A DNA stretch of 64,000 nucleotides from Anaerotruncus colihominis (GCF_010206195.1 NZ_VIQT01000022.1:1-64000); one strand, 5' to 3'. Positions 1-8,759 are shown, numbered from the stretch's first letter. Numbers and translations: made by a program. Notes: a model not told the origin generated them from the sequence alone.

Positions 1-286
1 GTGGGCCGTTACCCCGCCAACTGGCTAATCGGACGCGAGCCCATCTTTCAGCGGATTGCTCCTTTGGTTGCAAGGACATGTGTCCCCGCAACTTCATGCG
101 GTATTAGCAGCCGTTTCCGGCTGTTATCCCCCTCTGAAAGGCAGGTTGCTCACGTGTTACTCACCCGTCCGCCACTAAGCTTACACTCGTCCATCCGAAA
201 ACTTCAGAATGTAAGCCCCGTTCGACTTGCATGTGTTAGGCGCGCCGCCAGCGTTCGTCCTGAGCCAGGATCAAACTCTTTGATAA
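1..286 (-). rRNA. 16S ribosomal RNA, 5' end (truncated by window edge)
   Basis: The minus strand carries the universal 16S start AGAGTTTGATCCTGGCTCAG (the 5' A lies at 279), so the mature 5' end is at about 286. Variable regions V1 and V2 follow. The rest of the gene lies beyond the left edge. V1/V2 resemble Clostridial cluster IV, especially Anaerotruncus-like sequences; this is recalled, not searched. The gene is transcribed away from oriC, on the leading strand of its replichore. Confidence 0.97.
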
Positions 287-544
287 TGGTATTAAAAACC
301 CTCTCGGGCTTCCAATCTTAATCAAAGTCGATCCAGCTTCGTTTCCTTTGCTGGTTTCGCTTGTACGTCCATCTCTCGATGGATGCACTCAATTTCGTTT
401 CCAGGGTCCTTAGCTTCCCCTTCCAAACCCTCTCGGGTCCTTCCGGTTTCGCTTCGGTTCTTTCCTTCTCGTTGTTCATTTTTCAAGGTGCTGTGTGCTG
501 TCGTTTGATCGCCCTTTGTGTCGTTCGCACGAGGCAGCTTTTGT
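287..544 (-). other. rRNA operon leader with boxA-like antitermination site
   Basis: This is the transcribed leader between the rRNA promoter and 16S. It contains an antiterminator-like CACCTTGAAAAATGAAC near 474-494, which resembles the boxA region of Firmicute rRNA operons. The motif CCCGAGAGGGTTT occurs twice, around 295-307 and 428-440, and may belong to the 16S processing stalk. The open frames through here look incidental. Confidence 0.7.
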
Positions 545-573
545 ATAATACCACACTCTGCCATGCTTGTCAA
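545..573 (-). promoter_or_regulatory. rRNA operon promoter (sigma-A)
   Basis: On the minus strand TTGACA (568-573) and TATTAT (545-550) are separated by exactly 17 bases. An A/T-run stretch directly upstream (about 575-605) looks like an UP element. Position and strength fit an rRNA promoter. Confidence 0.9.
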
Positions 574-645
574 CTACTTTTTAGCATTTTTTTTAAAAAA
601 GTCGAACTTCCTTATAAAGCCGCATTTTATGCGGTATTTGCATAT

Positions 646-674
646 GTATAAAGGCGGCTTCGCCGCGCATACTG
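646..674 (+). promoter_or_regulatory. Candidate forespore (sigma-G/F-type) promoter of sleB
   Basis: GTATA (646-650) and CATACTG (668-674) are 17 bases apart. This is close to the sigma-G pattern GHATR-N18-CATNHTA, with one base off in the -10 and a spacer one short. It lies 32 bases upstream of the sleB start. The Bacillus sleB gene is known to be sigma-G dependent, so the match makes sense, but short motifs arise by chance. Confidence 0.45.
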
Positions 675-706
675 CAACTATCAGGCCACTTAAAGGAGGC
701 TTTTTC

Positions 707-1423
707 ATGTCCAAACAAAGCGCTTCCCTTCCGCGTGCCGTCATTGTGATCCGCACGGTATCGCTTGCCTTTGCGCTGCTGCTGCTCGGCGCAATGATTG
801 TTTATATTGCGCGCGTCGGCGGCCAGGCGGAAAACGTGCTTTCAAAAACCGGTTCGCGCGGCAACGAGGTGCGCCAGATTCAGCAGCGATTAAAAAACTG
901 GGGCTATTATACAGGCGAGGTGGATGGAATTTTCGGCGTGGAAACAAAAAAGGCCGTCATGTCCTTTCAGCGCAAAAATGGTTTGACTGTTGACGGGATC
1001 GCCGGCAACGCCACCCTCAAGGCGATGGGGATTCAGTCCTCGCAGCAGACAGGCGGCAACGGCGGTTATTCCAACAGCGATGTTGCCCTGCTTGCAAATA
1101 TCATCTCGGCGGAAGCGCGCGGCGAGCCGTTTGAAGGGCAGGTCGCTGTGGGGGCGGTCGTGCTCAACCGTGTGGAGCATCCTTCCTTCCCTGATACGCT
1201 CGCGGGCGTTGTCTATCAGCCGGGCGCATTCACGGCGATCACAGATGGCCAGATCAACGAGGCGGTCGCTGAATCTGCCAAAAAGGCTGCGCGCGAAGCG
1301 CTGGCCGGCTCCGACCCATCGGGCGGCGCGCTCTATTATTATAATCCTGACAAGACCTCAAACAAATGGATCCGGACGCGTCCAGTTATCAAACGTATTG
1401 GCGCCCATCTGTTTTGCAGTTAG
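707..1423 (+). CDS. sleB: Spore cortex-lytic enzyme, SleB family
   Basis: A 238-residue cell-wall hydrolase expected to break spore cortex peptidoglycan during germination. An N-terminal membrane/signal segment (about 13-36) is followed by a peptidoglycan-binding_1 domain (about 48-105, with GNEVRQIQQRLKNWGYY and VDGIAGNATLKAMG). A C-terminal Hydrolase_2 domain starts near 126 and contains SAEARGE, whose Glu is the family's catalytic acid. ATG 707 is chosen because AAAGGAGG lies 7 bases upstream; the frame stays open back to 518, but that stretch has no ribosome site and runs through the promoter. No ypeB is adjacent, unlike in Bacillus. Confidence 0.9.
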   Translation: MSKQSASLPRAVIVIRTVSLAFALLLLGAMIVYIARVGGQAENVLSKTGSRGNEVRQIQQRLKNWGYYTGEVDGIFGVETKKAVMSFQRKNGLTVDGIAGNATLKAMGIQSSQQTGGNGGYSNSDVALLANIISAEARGEPFEGQVAVGAVVLNRVEHPSFPDTLAGVVYQPGAFTAITDGQINEAVAESAKKAAREALAGSDPSGGALYYYNPDKTSNKWIRTRPVIKRIGAHLFCS

Positions 1424-1623
1424 GCCTGTCAAAAGATTCCCCCCAATATTCAGGCGTCTGGGCAGGTCTTTTGAACTGCTTGGACGCCAAATTTGGTATA
1501 ATTTATTATAATATATACTATTCGTTTAATACTTTACAAAAAGCTCTGTTTTTTCCCTGTGTTTTCCTATATAATACTTGAGGATACATTATTAAAACCG
1601 GCGTGGTGGAAAGGCGGCCTTTC

Positions 1624-2094
1624 GTGACATTAAAAAAACCTGACCTGCACATTCTGACCGTTTGGCGGCTGCGGCTTTTGGCGGCCGCGCTCGTGCCCTC
1701 GTTTTTGACCGCATGGTTTTCGCCCCGCGTCAATTGGCTGTGGTGGCTTTTTACGGCTGCCTGGATGTGCGCCTTTCTGTACTTTTACATATTCTATTAT
1801 CCGATAAAATACCGCAAGCTGGCCTATGGCGTTAATGCGCATTGCCTGCTTGTGTATTGCGGTGTCATTTATACGCGCGTGAAGGCTGTTCCCTTTACAA
1901 GCATCCAGTATACCTCTGTCTTTTCAACCCCCCTGGAACGTCTGTTCGGCGTCGCCTCCCTGTTTGTCTACGCAGCCGGAGGCCGCGTCTATATCCCTGG
2001 CCTCGCACCGCAGGACGCACGGGAGCTTCAGGCGCTTTTGACGCCAGGCTGCCCGCACAGAGCCGGCCCGGAAGGTGGTGGCCGCGATGCCTGA
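1624..2094 (+). CDS. Bacterial PH-domain membrane protein (YdbS-like)
   Basis: A 156-residue protein with two hydrophobic segments near its N-terminus (about 13-55). A bacterial PH (bPH2/DUF304) domain follows, with the typical LxYCGVIYTRVKAVPFTSIQ strand pattern. GTG 1624 is preferred over GTG 1603 because GGTGGAAAGG sits upstream of it. It overlaps the next gene, a larger bPH protein; this small/large pair mirrors Bacillus ydbS-ydbT. Biochemical function unknown. The pair is on the strand that collides with replication moving left from oriC. Confidence 0.8.
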   Translation: MTLKKPDLHILTVWRLRLLAAALVPSFLTAWFSPRVNWLWWLFTAAWMCAFLYFYIFYYPIKYRKLAYGVNAHCLLVYCGVIYTRVKAVPFTSIQYTSVFSTPLERLFGVASLFVYAAGGRVYIPGLAPQDARELQALLTPGCPHRAGPEGGGRDA

Positions 2095-3580
2095 CATGTC
2101 CGCGCGTACCATCCATGCACACCCCTTTTCCATTCTCACCTTTTTATACCGCTTCCTGTTCCTTTTAATCCTCCCCCTGGCCCGCGGTTTTATCAGCGCG
2201 CTGACAGGCGACATCTTTTCATGGGTGCGCGGCGCCTGGTTCGATATCCTGATTGTAGCCTTGATTATCCTTCTTGCCTACCAAAAGTGGGAACATTTTC
2301 AATACTATATGGATTTTGATGGCATATATATTGCAACAGGTATATTTTTTCGCAGTGAATTTTACATTTCTCAGGAACGTATTTCTACCCTTTCTGTGAT
2401 ACGTCCCTTTTGGCTGCGTCCATTTCGGATTGCCCTTATACGCATCGATACCATCGCAGGCAATCCGCGCCGCCCGGACGCTGCCTTTTATGTCTGGGCG
2501 CATGAAGCCGACCGCATTGTTTCGCTGCGGGCGGCGCCCCCAGCTGTCGATTTGGACGGCGCCCCTGCGGAGGATCGGCCGCACCTTTATGAGCTTGTGC
2601 TGCTTTCGCTTTTAACCTCCAATTCCTTCATCGGCATTGTTTTCATTGCAACGTTTTTTTCACATATGGGTCAGATTCTCGGTGAGGAGCTGTCCACTGT
2701 CCTGGTTACAACCTTCGAAGAGCTGTCCCGTCGGATCGCCTTCGGCCTTCCGCCCATCTTTGCGGGCGCTGCGCTTTTGCTGTTGTGCGGGTGGCTTGTC
2801 GCTTTCTGTATCAGCCTGCTCCAGGTCAAAAACCTGTTTATCCGCCGCACAGACAACACCCTTCATATCAGCGGCGGCGTGCTTGTCCAAAAGGAATATT
2901 TCCTGCGGCGCGACGATGTGAGCTTTATCGATATCCGTCAAAGCCTGGCAACGCGTCTTTTGCGCCTGTATTCCGTCTATATCAACGCGATCGGCTTCGC
3001 CAAGGACAAAAAATCCGATATTGCGGCGGTCATCCCTTTCTCTACCAAGAAGCGCACGGAAAAGCGCCTGACCTTGCTGTTTCCCGAATACCGTCTTTCG
3101 CAGCGTATCCTGAAGCCAAACGGCGGGGCAATCTTTAAATTTATCATCGAGCCGCTTTGGCCCTGCCTTCTGATTCCCTCCGGCACGCTCGCCGCCTGCT
3201 GGCTTCTGCCAAGCTGGGTGGAAATCATCCGTTTTGCCGGCTTTATGCTCTGCTTGCCAGCCTTTTGGTTCCTGGGCGTCAGGTTGCTTGATTTCGCCTC
3301 ATCCGGTATTTCATGCAGCGATAATTATTATACTTTACGTTATTCGAAGCTATATTATCTACACACAGTAGTTTTTTCCTATGATAAAATTGCACTGATC
3401 AATATACGTCAAAGCATCCTCCAACGTGGTGACGACAAATGTGATCTTGTTATCTCAACGCGTGCAGAAGGGCGTATGCGCCACCATATCCGCAACCTTG
3501 ACCGATCCGCCAGCCTTGAGATCTTCCATCTACCGGATTTTCTAACTGTTATGAATAAGAAACGTCGAAAAAAAGTCTAG
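2087..3580 (+). CDS. Multi-bPH-domain membrane protein (YdbT-like)
   Basis: A roughly 497-residue membrane protein made of repeated units of membrane hairpin plus bacterial PH domain. The repeats are visible as IYIATGIFFRSEFYISQERIS (about 80), LHISGGVLVQKEYFLRRDDV (about 265) and YYTLRYSKLYYLHTVVFSYDK (about 415), each followed by an I-x-x-R-Q/P-type strand. Hydrophobic pairs precede each unit. It overlaps the upstream YdbS-like gene by 8 bases, so the two are probably co-translated partners. ATG 2087 was chosen; GTG 2075 is possible. A perfect terminator follows. Function not established. Confidence 0.8.
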   Translation: MPDMSARTIHAHPFSILTFLYRFLFLLILPLARGFISALTGDIFSWVRGAWFDILIVALIILLAYQKWEHFQYYMDFDGIYIATGIFFRSEFYISQERISTLSVIRPFWLRPFRIALIRIDTIAGNPRRPDAAFYVWAHEADRIVSLRAAPPAVDLDGAPAEDRPHLYELVLLSLLTSNSFIGIVFIATFFSHMGQILGEELSTVLVTTFEELSRRIAFGLPPIFAGAALLLLCGWLVAFCISLLQVKNLFIRRTDNTLHISGGVLVQKEYFLRRDDVSFIDIRQSLATRLLRLYSVYINAIGFAKDKKSDIAAVIPFSTKKRTEKRLTLLFPEYRLSQRILKPNGGAIFKFIIEPLWPCLLIPSGTLAACWLLPSWVEIIRFAGFMLCLPAFWFLGVRLLDFASSGISCSDNYYTLRYSKLYYLHTVVFSYDKIALINIRQSILQRGDDKCDLVISTRAEGRMRHHIRNLDRSASLEIFHLPDFLTVMNKKRRKKV

Positions 3581-3602
3581 CGCTCCCCTCTCCCGCACTT
3601 TC

Positions 3603-3638
3603 AAACGCCCGCCCGGCCAAAAGGCCGGGCGGGCGTTT
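3603..3638. terminator. Bidirectional terminator between convergent genes
   Basis: A perfect 16-base inverted repeat (AAACGCCCGCCCGGCC and its complement) around an AAAA loop. A-runs and T-runs flank it, so it can end both the PH-protein operon and the HD gene on the opposite strand. Confidence 0.9.
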
Positions 3639-3649
3639 GCCTGTCAGTA

Positions 3650-4219
3650 TTACTGCTTTTGTTCCAGCGCCCTTTTCCGTGTCTGTTCATCCAGAAGCGC
3701 ACGCAGCTTTTGGAGCAGCGGGTCGTGTTCAAAATATTTTTTGCCATACTCCAAATTGAACGCATAATCAAATTCGTGCGGATTCGCGCCCTGGTTGTGC
3801 TGCAATATTGTCTCGGCCTTATCCAGCGCCTTCACCAAACGCGCCTCCGGCGTTACGCAGGCGTTGTACTCCTCCCAAAGCTTACACAATTCCTGGCCGG
3901 CCGTCTCCGGCAGAAGCGCCGCCGCCCGCTTAATAGCCGCGCGTTCCTGCCGCTCCTTTTCATTCTGGTCCGGCCGTAGCGCCGCAGAGATATCCCCCTC
4001 GTACACCTCGCCCAGATCATGTATCAGGCAGAGCATCAGCACCCGCCGGGTATCAAGTCCAGGATATGCGGGCAGCAACAATCCGGCCAGCAGCGCCAGC
4101 CTCCAGGAATGCTCCGCTGTGCTTTCACGCCGGCCTGTGGTTGTCCAAGCCGTGCGCGTTATGCATTTCAGACCTTCAGCCTCCTGGATAAAGCGGATAT
4201 ATGCGCTTAGATCATTCAT
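3650..4219 (-). CDS. HD-domain hydrolase (YfbR/HDDC2-like)
   Basis: A 189-residue member of the HD metal-dependent phosphohydrolase superfamily. Metal ligands appear as the His in AEHSWR (about 38), the HD pair in CLIHDLGEVYEGD (about 67-79), and a distal Asp in LVKALDKAETILQH (about 133). Relatives include 5'-deoxynucleotidase YfbR and human HDDC2, so a nucleotidase role is likely but not provable here. Last gene on its strand, ending at the shared terminator; the tRNA pair is upstream. Confidence 0.85.
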   Translation of the reverse strand: MNDLSAYIRFIQEAEGLKCITRTAWTTTGRRESTAEHSWRLALLAGLLLPAYPGLDTRRVLMLCLIHDLGEVYEGDISAALRPDQNEKERQERAAIKRAAALLPETAGQELCKLWEEYNACVTPEARLVKALDKAETILQHNQGANPHEFDYAFNLEYGKKYFEHDPLLQKLRALLDEQTRKRALEQKQ

Positions 4220-4268
4220 GCGGCTTCCTCGCTCCCTTTTTTATTTTGTTTATGCGCTTTATGTAGAA

Positions 4269-4300
4269 AATCCCCCGGTTCCGTATAGAACCGGGGGATT
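4269..4300 (-). terminator. Terminator of the tRNA transcription unit
   Basis: A 13-base perfect stem (AATCCCCCGGTTC and its complement) lies directly after the tRNA-Glu CCA end and is followed by a short T run on the minus strand. Confidence 0.85.
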
Positions 4301-4375
4301 TGGTGACCTGTACGGGATTCGAACCCGTGAACCCGCCGTGAAAGGGCGGTGTCTTAACCACTTGACGAACAGGCC
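4301..4375 (-). tRNA. tRNA-Glu (anticodon TTC)
   Basis: 75 bases including an encoded CCA. The acceptor stem GGCCTGT/ACAGGTC, anticodon stem CCGCC/GGCGG with loop CTTTCAC, and T arm GGGTTCGAATCCC are all readable. Confidence 0.95.
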
Positions 4376-4384
4376 GGAAACATT

Positions 4385-4408
4385 GGGCCTCACGCTGTTG
4401 TGAGGCCC
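4385..4408 (-). other. Inter-tRNA hairpin
   Basis: A perfect 9-bp stem (GGGCCTCAC/GTGAGGCCC, 6-base loop) fills the spacer between tRNA-Met and tRNA-Glu. It has no T run, so it is more likely a processing or folding element than a terminator. Confidence 0.5.
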
Positions 4409-4411
4409 GGT

Positions 4412-4488
4412 TGGTAGCGGTAACTGGATTCGAACCGGTGACACTTCGGGTATGAACCGAATGCTCTAGCCAACTGAGCTATACCGCC
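4412..4488 (-). tRNA. tRNA-Met (elongator, anticodon CAT)
   Basis: 77 bases with an encoded CCA. The acceptor GGCGGTA/TACCGCT, anticodon arm TTCGG-TTCATAC-CCGAA and T arm CCGGTTCGAATCC (closing on CAGTT) are readable. The first acceptor pair is G-T, and an A-less variable layout distinguishes it from initiator tRNA. Confidence 0.93.
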
Positions 4489-4550
4489 ATTTTCTGCTCC
4501 CTTATTATATGAGCGAGCGTACTAAATTATACCGTAGAATCTTTATTTTG

Positions 4551-5297
4551 TCAAGGGTTTTGCAGCTTTTCTGTAAAATTTATTTCCGCTTCAAAGCAGC
4601 GTCCATCACCGACCATGCCGCCTACATAATATGCGCATTGAGAAATCTGGACGGTATCAAGCTCGATCACCTGTCCCGTGACGGCTTCTTTCTGGTACAC
4701 AATTCCGAACCGTTCAATTTCACGTTCAACGAGCCAATCCAGCGGCAGCGTATCACAGACGATATCAGCATAAACTGCATTGTTTACATGACTGTTCGAA
4801 TCAAGATCACTGTACTTTATCTGACGCATATGACGTACACCCGCCGCATCCGGTTTTTTGATCCGGTACGCGGTGATATACTCCCCATCGTTTGGGAACA
4901 TCTCAAGCCCATAGATATCGAATGCCGCAGGCCGCAGGATGCGGTGTGTACACGGATCGGCCAAAATCCAGGAAATGCTTGTCTCGACAAGCCGTTCCCC
5001 CTGTTTGGTATCAAAATATGTGTCCCGGATAAACTGTGCGCCCTTCGGCGCGCGTGGAACGGTGATCAGGCGCAGGCGCTCAGCATAGATTGGCCGCCGC
5101 TTGATTGTAATCAACATCTTATTGACAAGGAATACCATGCCGTCCCGCTGCATCCGCTCATATGTGATCCCTTCCCGCGCAATGTGATCGCTCCCCATCT
5201 GCTGTGTATGGCGCATGATATTCGATAAGCTCATACGATGTGTAAGATCACATTCAGGCTCGGTTACTTCTATCCATTTTTCAAACTCACGGATCAA
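4551..5297 (-). CDS. Acyl-ACP thioesterase
   Basis: A 248-residue double-hotdog thioesterase expected to release fatty acids from acyl carrier protein. The second hotdog shows the family motif YSDLDSNSHVNNAVYADIV (about 160-178), which holds the Asn/His active-site residues. The N-terminal hotdog begins with the substrate-loop helix LSNIMRHTQQMGSDH. The start is a TTG at 5297, supported by AAAGGCGGG 9 bases upstream; no better ATG exists. It lies downstream of serS on the same strand, separated by a strong hairpin. Chain-length specificity cannot be read. Confidence 0.88.
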   Translation of the reverse strand: MIREFEKWIEVTEPECDLTHRMSLSNIMRHTQQMGSDHIAREGITYERMQRDGMVFLVNKMLITIKRRPIYAERLRLITVPRAPKGAQFIRDTYFDTKQGERLVETSISWILADPCTHRILRPAAFDIYGLEMFPNDGEYITAYRIKKPDAAGVRHMRQIKYSDLDSNSHVNNAVYADIVCDTLPLDWLVEREIERFGIVYQKEAVTGQVIELDTVQISQCAYYVGGMVGDGRCFEAEINFTEKLQNP

Positions 5298-5329
5298 GCG
5301 ATATGCCCGCCTTTCATCATTCCTGGACG

Positions 5330-5357
5330 CCGGGGCCGCCTGAAAAGGCGGCCCCGG
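5330..5357 (-). terminator. Probable terminator or attenuator hairpin after serS
   Basis: An 11-bp GC-rich perfect stem (CCGGGGCCGCC/GGCGGCCCCGG) lies 3' of serS and 5' of the thioesterase. It lacks a clear T run on the minus strand, so termination would be partial. Confidence 0.5.
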
Positions 5358-5408
5358 TGTCGCCCCCCATATAGGTTGCTTTTTTCGACGCTGATGCGAT
5401 ACATCCTT

Positions 5409-6692
5409 TTATGGCCGGATTGCGTCTTTTCCGCCCATATACATGCGCAGAGGTTCTGGGATACGCACAGATCCGTCATCGTTCAAATTGTTCTCCAAAA
5501 ATGCGATCAACATACGCGGCGGCGCAACAACCGTGTTATTGAGCGTATGCGCGAAGTAGTTGCCCTTCTCTTTATTCCTGACGCGGATGCCCAGGCGCCG
5601 TGCCTGCGCATCGCCAAGATTTGAACAGCTTCCGACCTCAAAGTACTTTTTCTGGCGAGGCGACCACGCTTCCACGTCGACGCTCTTGACCTTCAGATCA
5701 GCCAGATCGCCGGAACAGCATTCAAGCGTGCGCACTGGGATATCGAGCGAACGGAAGAAATCGACTGTATTCCTCCAAAGCTTATCGTACCAGGCGGCGC
5801 TGTCCTCCGGCTTACAGACGACAATCATCTCCTGCTTTTCAAACTGATGGATGCGGTAAACGCCGCGTTCCTCAATGCCATGCGCGCCTACCTCCTTGCG
5901 GAAGCACGGCGAATAGCTTGTAAGCGTCTGCGGGAGCTTATCCTCATCAAGCATGGTATCAATAAATTTGCCGATCATTGAATGCTCGCTTGTACCGATC
6001 AGATAGAGGTCCTCCCCTTCGATCTTGTACATCATGTTTTCCATCTCGGCAAAGCTCATCACGCCGTTGACAACATTGCTGCGGATCATAAACGGCGGGA
6101 TATAATAGGTGAAGCCGCGGTCAATCATAAAGTCGCGCGCATAGGACAGAATCGCTGAATGCAGTCGCGCAATATCCCCGCACAGATAATAGAAGCCATT
6201 GCCGCTTGTTTTACGCGCGCTGTCAAGATCGATCCCGTTGAGCCGCTCCATAATCTCCACATGATAAGGCACCTCAAAGGGCGGCGCAACCGGATCGCCG
6301 AAGCGTTCGACTTCTACATTTTCGCTGTCATCACGGCCAATCGGTACGGATGGATCGATGATATTCGGGATCACCATCATCCGCTCGCGTATCTCCGCTT
6401 CAAGCTTTGTTTCAAGCTCCTCAAGCTCCTCAAGCTCTTTCGCCATCGCAGTCACCTGCGCTTTGGCCTGTTCGGCCTCCTCACGCAGGCCCTTGCCCAT
6501 CAGTCCGCCGATCTGTTTGCTGATGGTATTGCGTTGTGCGCGCAGATTGTCGCAGCGTGTTTTTGTCTCCCGGAACTTCTGGTCGCGTTCAAGCACTTCG
6601 TCGACCAGCGGCAGCTTTTCCTCCTGAAATTTTTTCCTGATATTTTCCCTGACCGCATCCGGATTAGCCCGGACAAATTTAATATCGAGCAT
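5409..6692 (-). CDS. serS: Serine--tRNA ligase
   Basis: A full-length 427-residue class II synthetase that charges tRNA-Ser. The N-terminal long coiled-coil arm (about 30-100) binds the tRNA long variable arm. The catalytic core has motif 2 (FRKEVGAHG...RIHQFEK) and motif 3 near the C-terminus (NTVVAPPRMLIAFLENN). ATG 6692 has the purine-rich GGGAAAGGGG upstream, and this ribosome-binding region directly abuts the last hairpin of an R1 repeat. No T-box specifier structure is visible in the leader, although Firmicute serS genes often have one. Confidence 0.96.
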   Translation of the reverse strand: MLDIKFVRANPDAVRENIRKKFQEEKLPLVDEVLERDQKFRETKTRCDNLRAQRNTISKQIGGLMGKGLREEAEQAKAQVTAMAKELEELEELETKLEAEIRERMMVIPNIIDPSVPIGRDDSENVEVERFGDPVAPPFEVPYHVEIMERLNGIDLDSARKTSGNGFYYLCGDIARLHSAILSYARDFMIDRGFTYYIPPFMIRSNVVNGVMSFAEMENMMYKIEGEDLYLIGTSEHSMIGKFIDTMLDEDKLPQTLTSYSPCFRKEVGAHGIEERGVYRIHQFEKQEMIVVCKPEDSAAWYDKLWRNTVDFFRSLDIPVRTLECCSGDLADLKVKSVDVEAWSPRQKKYFEVGSCSNLGDAQARRLGIRVRNKEKGNYFAHTLNNTVVAPPRMLIAFLENNLNDDGSVRIPEPLRMYMGGKDAIRP

Positions 6693-6706
6693 CTTTCTTC
6701 CCCTTT

Positions 6707-6885
6707 CCCGCTTTTTTGAAAAAAAAGCTTGGCAAAAAACTTTCCGGCCTTTTTGAAAAAAGGCCTCAGCGAAAAACTTAGTTCGGCTGCGCCGCGAATA
6801 GTGGGGCAGGTTCCAGTATTTTTACAGGCCGCGCCGCGAACAGCGGGGCGCTGCGCTGCGTGAAAACAGGCTGCGCCGCAAACAA
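6707..6885 (-). repeat. R1 repeat copy A (serS leader)
   Basis: This copy reads toward serS on the minus strand. Modules of the form CTGCCCCACTATTCGCGG lead into GCAGCC...AAGTTTTTCGCTGA, then the hairpin GGCCTTTTTTCAAAAAGGCC, then GGAAAGTTTTTTGCCA and a second A/T-stem hairpin. It ends about 16 bases before the serS start codon. It carries two hairpin units. Confidence 0.85.
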
Positions 6886-6921
6886 ATGGAGCGGCAGCCG
6901 CCAATTCATTCTCTCTACTGC

Positions 6922-7791
6922 TTACCCCTGTCCCCTGTCAAACAACGCCGCCAGGCTTTGCAGGTCCTGTTCGTCATAAAACTCAATGACAAGCCGTCCT
7001 TTTTTTTCACCCTTTTTGCATTCCACACATACTTTACGCGAAAGGCTCTGCATCAAAGCGAGCTGTACCTCTGCGAATGTACTGTTGTCCCATGCGGTAC
7101 GCGGCGCTCCTTCTTCCGGTTTTCCCGCTTGTTTCTGACGCTTGACAAAGGCTTCCGTCTGCCTGACAGACCAACCCTTTTTAATGATTTCCTCGGCCAA
7201 TGCGCAGATTGCCGCCTCGTCCTCAAGGCCGAGCAGCGCGCGCGCGTGTCCTGCCGACAGCTCCCCTTGACCTACGAGCGACCGCACGGCGTCCGGAAGG
7301 CCAAGCAGGCGCATCGCGTTCGTGATTACCGGCCTCGATTTGCCCACGCGCTCGGACACCTGCTCCTGGGTCAATCCAAACGTTTCCATCAGCTCCCGGT
7401 ATCCAGCCGCTTCCTCGATTGGATTGAGATCCTCGCGCTGTAGGTTTTCAATGAGCGCAAGCTCCATTGTTTCACTGTCGCTCAATTCCCGGATCACAAC
7501 CGGCACCTGTGACAGCCCCGCCATACGCGCAGCACGCCACCGCCGTTCACCTGCGACAAGCTGATAGCCGCCCGATTCCATCGGACGGACGACAAGCGGC
7601 TGCAAAACGCCATACTGCCGGATAGAATCGGCCAGCTCGGCGAGCGCCGCCTCGTCAAAATGACGGCGCGGCTGGCCGCGGTTTGGTTCAATCTCGCTGA
7701 CTGCCAGCGATGAAACAGCTCCACTGTCCGTGCTGTTGTCGGCAAACAGAGCCTCCAGACCCTTACCCAGTCCGCCTTTCGCTTTTGCCAA
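6922..7791 (-). CDS. parB: Chromosome-partitioning protein ParB (Spo0J)
   Basis: A 289-residue CTP-dependent clamp that loads at parS and spreads around the origin. The N-terminal [10 protein letters not shown] is the ParA-stimulating tail. The CTP-binding boxes are [10 protein letters not shown] (about 84) and [10 protein letters not shown] (about 116). The HTH is [16 protein letters not shown] (about 137-152), and a C-terminal dimerisation domain ends the protein. It sits one base after parA. Three parS sites lie within 7 kb, all upstream in the same cluster. Confidence 0.96.
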   Translation of the reverse strand: MAKAKGGLGKGLEALFADNSTDSGAVSSLAVSEIEPNRGQPRRHFDEAALAELADSIRQYGVLQPLVVRPMESGGYQLVAGERRWRAARMAGLSQVPVVIRELSDSETMELALIENLQREDLNPIEEAAGYRELMETFGLTQEQVSERVGKSRPVITNAMRLLGLPDAVRSLVGQGELSAGHARALLGLEDEAAICALAEEIIKKGWSVRQTEAFVKRQKQAGKPEEGAPRTAWDNSTFAEVQLALMQSLSRKVCVECKKGEKKGRLVIEFYDEQDLQSLAALFDRGQG

Positions 7792-7792
7792 A

Positions 7793-8572
7793 TCAGTCCC
7801 CCCTTTTTATCCTGTTCTTTTTCAAGAATTCGTCGGCCAATTCCTCATAGGCGGCGCTGCCCTTTGACGAGCGATCATAATACAAAACCGGCTGACCAAA
7901 GCTGGGGGCTTCAGACAGACGCACATTTCGCGGTATCACGGTATGGTAGATCTTCTGCGGAAAGTATTTTTTCAGCTCTGCAACAACCTGTACCGTCAAG
8001 TTGAGCCGGCTGTCATACATTGTGAGCAAAACGCCCTCGATATCGACATCGGGATTATAAAGCCGCTTTACCTGCCGCAGCGTTGCTATCAATTGAGAAA
8101 GCCCTTCCAGAGCGTAATATTCGCATTGGATCGGAATCAACAGTGAATTTGCCGCTGCAAAGGCGTTCAGAGTGATGATGCCAAGCGACGGAGGACAATC
8201 AATAAAGATAAAATCATATTGATCCCGAATCCGCAGAAGCGCCGTTTTCAACCGCATCGCACGATTATCCAATTCGACCAATTCAATCTCCGCGCCTGCC
8301 AGCGAAATATTGGAAGGAAGCACGTCCACGTTTTGAAACGGCGTATGCTGGAGCGCCTCTTCGGCCCCGGCCGTGGAGACAAGCAGCTCATAGGTTGAGC
8401 ACGTCAAGCCGCGTTTATTGACGCCAAGCCCCGATGTGGAGTTTCCCTGCGGGTCCACATCGACCAACAGCGTGCGATATCCGCGCGCGCCGAGCGCTGC
8501 AGTCAAATTGACAGCGGTTGTCGTTTTGCCGACTCCGCCTTTCTGGTTTGCCACCGCGATTATCTTGCCCAT
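7793..8572 (-). CDS. parA: Chromosome-partitioning ATPase ParA (Soj)
   Basis: A 259-residue deviant-Walker ATPase partner of ParB, which also regulates DnaA in relatives. The deviant Walker A motif is NQKGGVGKTTTAVNL (residues 9-23) and the switch motif is FIFIDCPPSLG (about 123). The spacing to parB is one base, so the two are co-transcribed. It is separated from noc by a 360-base spacer with its own promoter, a parS site and a terminator. Confidence 0.97.
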   Translation of the reverse strand: MGKIIAVANQKGGVGKTTTAVNLTAALGARGYRTLLVDVDPQGNSTSGLGVNKRGLTCSTYELLVSTAGAEEALQHTPFQNVDVLPSNISLAGAEIELVELDNRAMRLKTALLRIRDQYDFIFIDCPPSLGIITLNAFAAANSLLIPIQCEYYALEGLSQLIATLRQVKRLYNPDVDIEGVLLTMYDSRLNLTVQVVAELKKYFPQKIYHTVIPRNVRLSEAPSFGQPVLYYDRSSKGSAAYEELADEFLKKNRIKRGD

Positions 8573-8627
8573 TTTTTCCCTCCGATACCCCTTAAAAGCG
8601 AATACCCTTCCTTTTTGAATGGATTTC

Positions 8628-8643
8628 CTTATGATTATATCAC
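8628..8643 (-). promoter_or_regulatory. Candidate parAB promoter (extended -10)
   Basis: The minus strand has TGTGATATAAT (TATAAT at 8634-8639 preceded by TGA), an extended -10. No good -35 lies 17 bases upstream. The start codon is about 60 bases downstream. Confidence 0.4.
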
Positions 8644-8743
8644 ATTCATTTCTTAAAGGAAAGTCTTTTTGTCCGCTCTCATTCGCCTATACTGTCACTG
8701 GCAGCCCTCATCCGGCAAAACTTTCCCCTCTGATATCCTTTCA

Positions 8744-8759
8744 TGTTTCACGTGAAACA
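8744..8759. promoter_or_regulatory. parS site
   Basis: A perfect 16-bp palindrome TGTTTCACGTGAAACA, identical to the Bacillus parS consensus. It lies in the parA upstream region, so ParB loading here could also repress parAB. Confidence 0.95.

Noticed and set aside
518-706. Upstream extension of the sleB frame
   Set aside because: It runs through the rRNA promoter and the likely sleB promoter and has no ribosome site; AAAGGAGG precedes ATG 707.
6693-6921. Possible T-box riboswitch before serS
   Set aside because: No specifier loop, AG-bulge or TGGNACC T-box sequence found; the leader is an R1 repeat.
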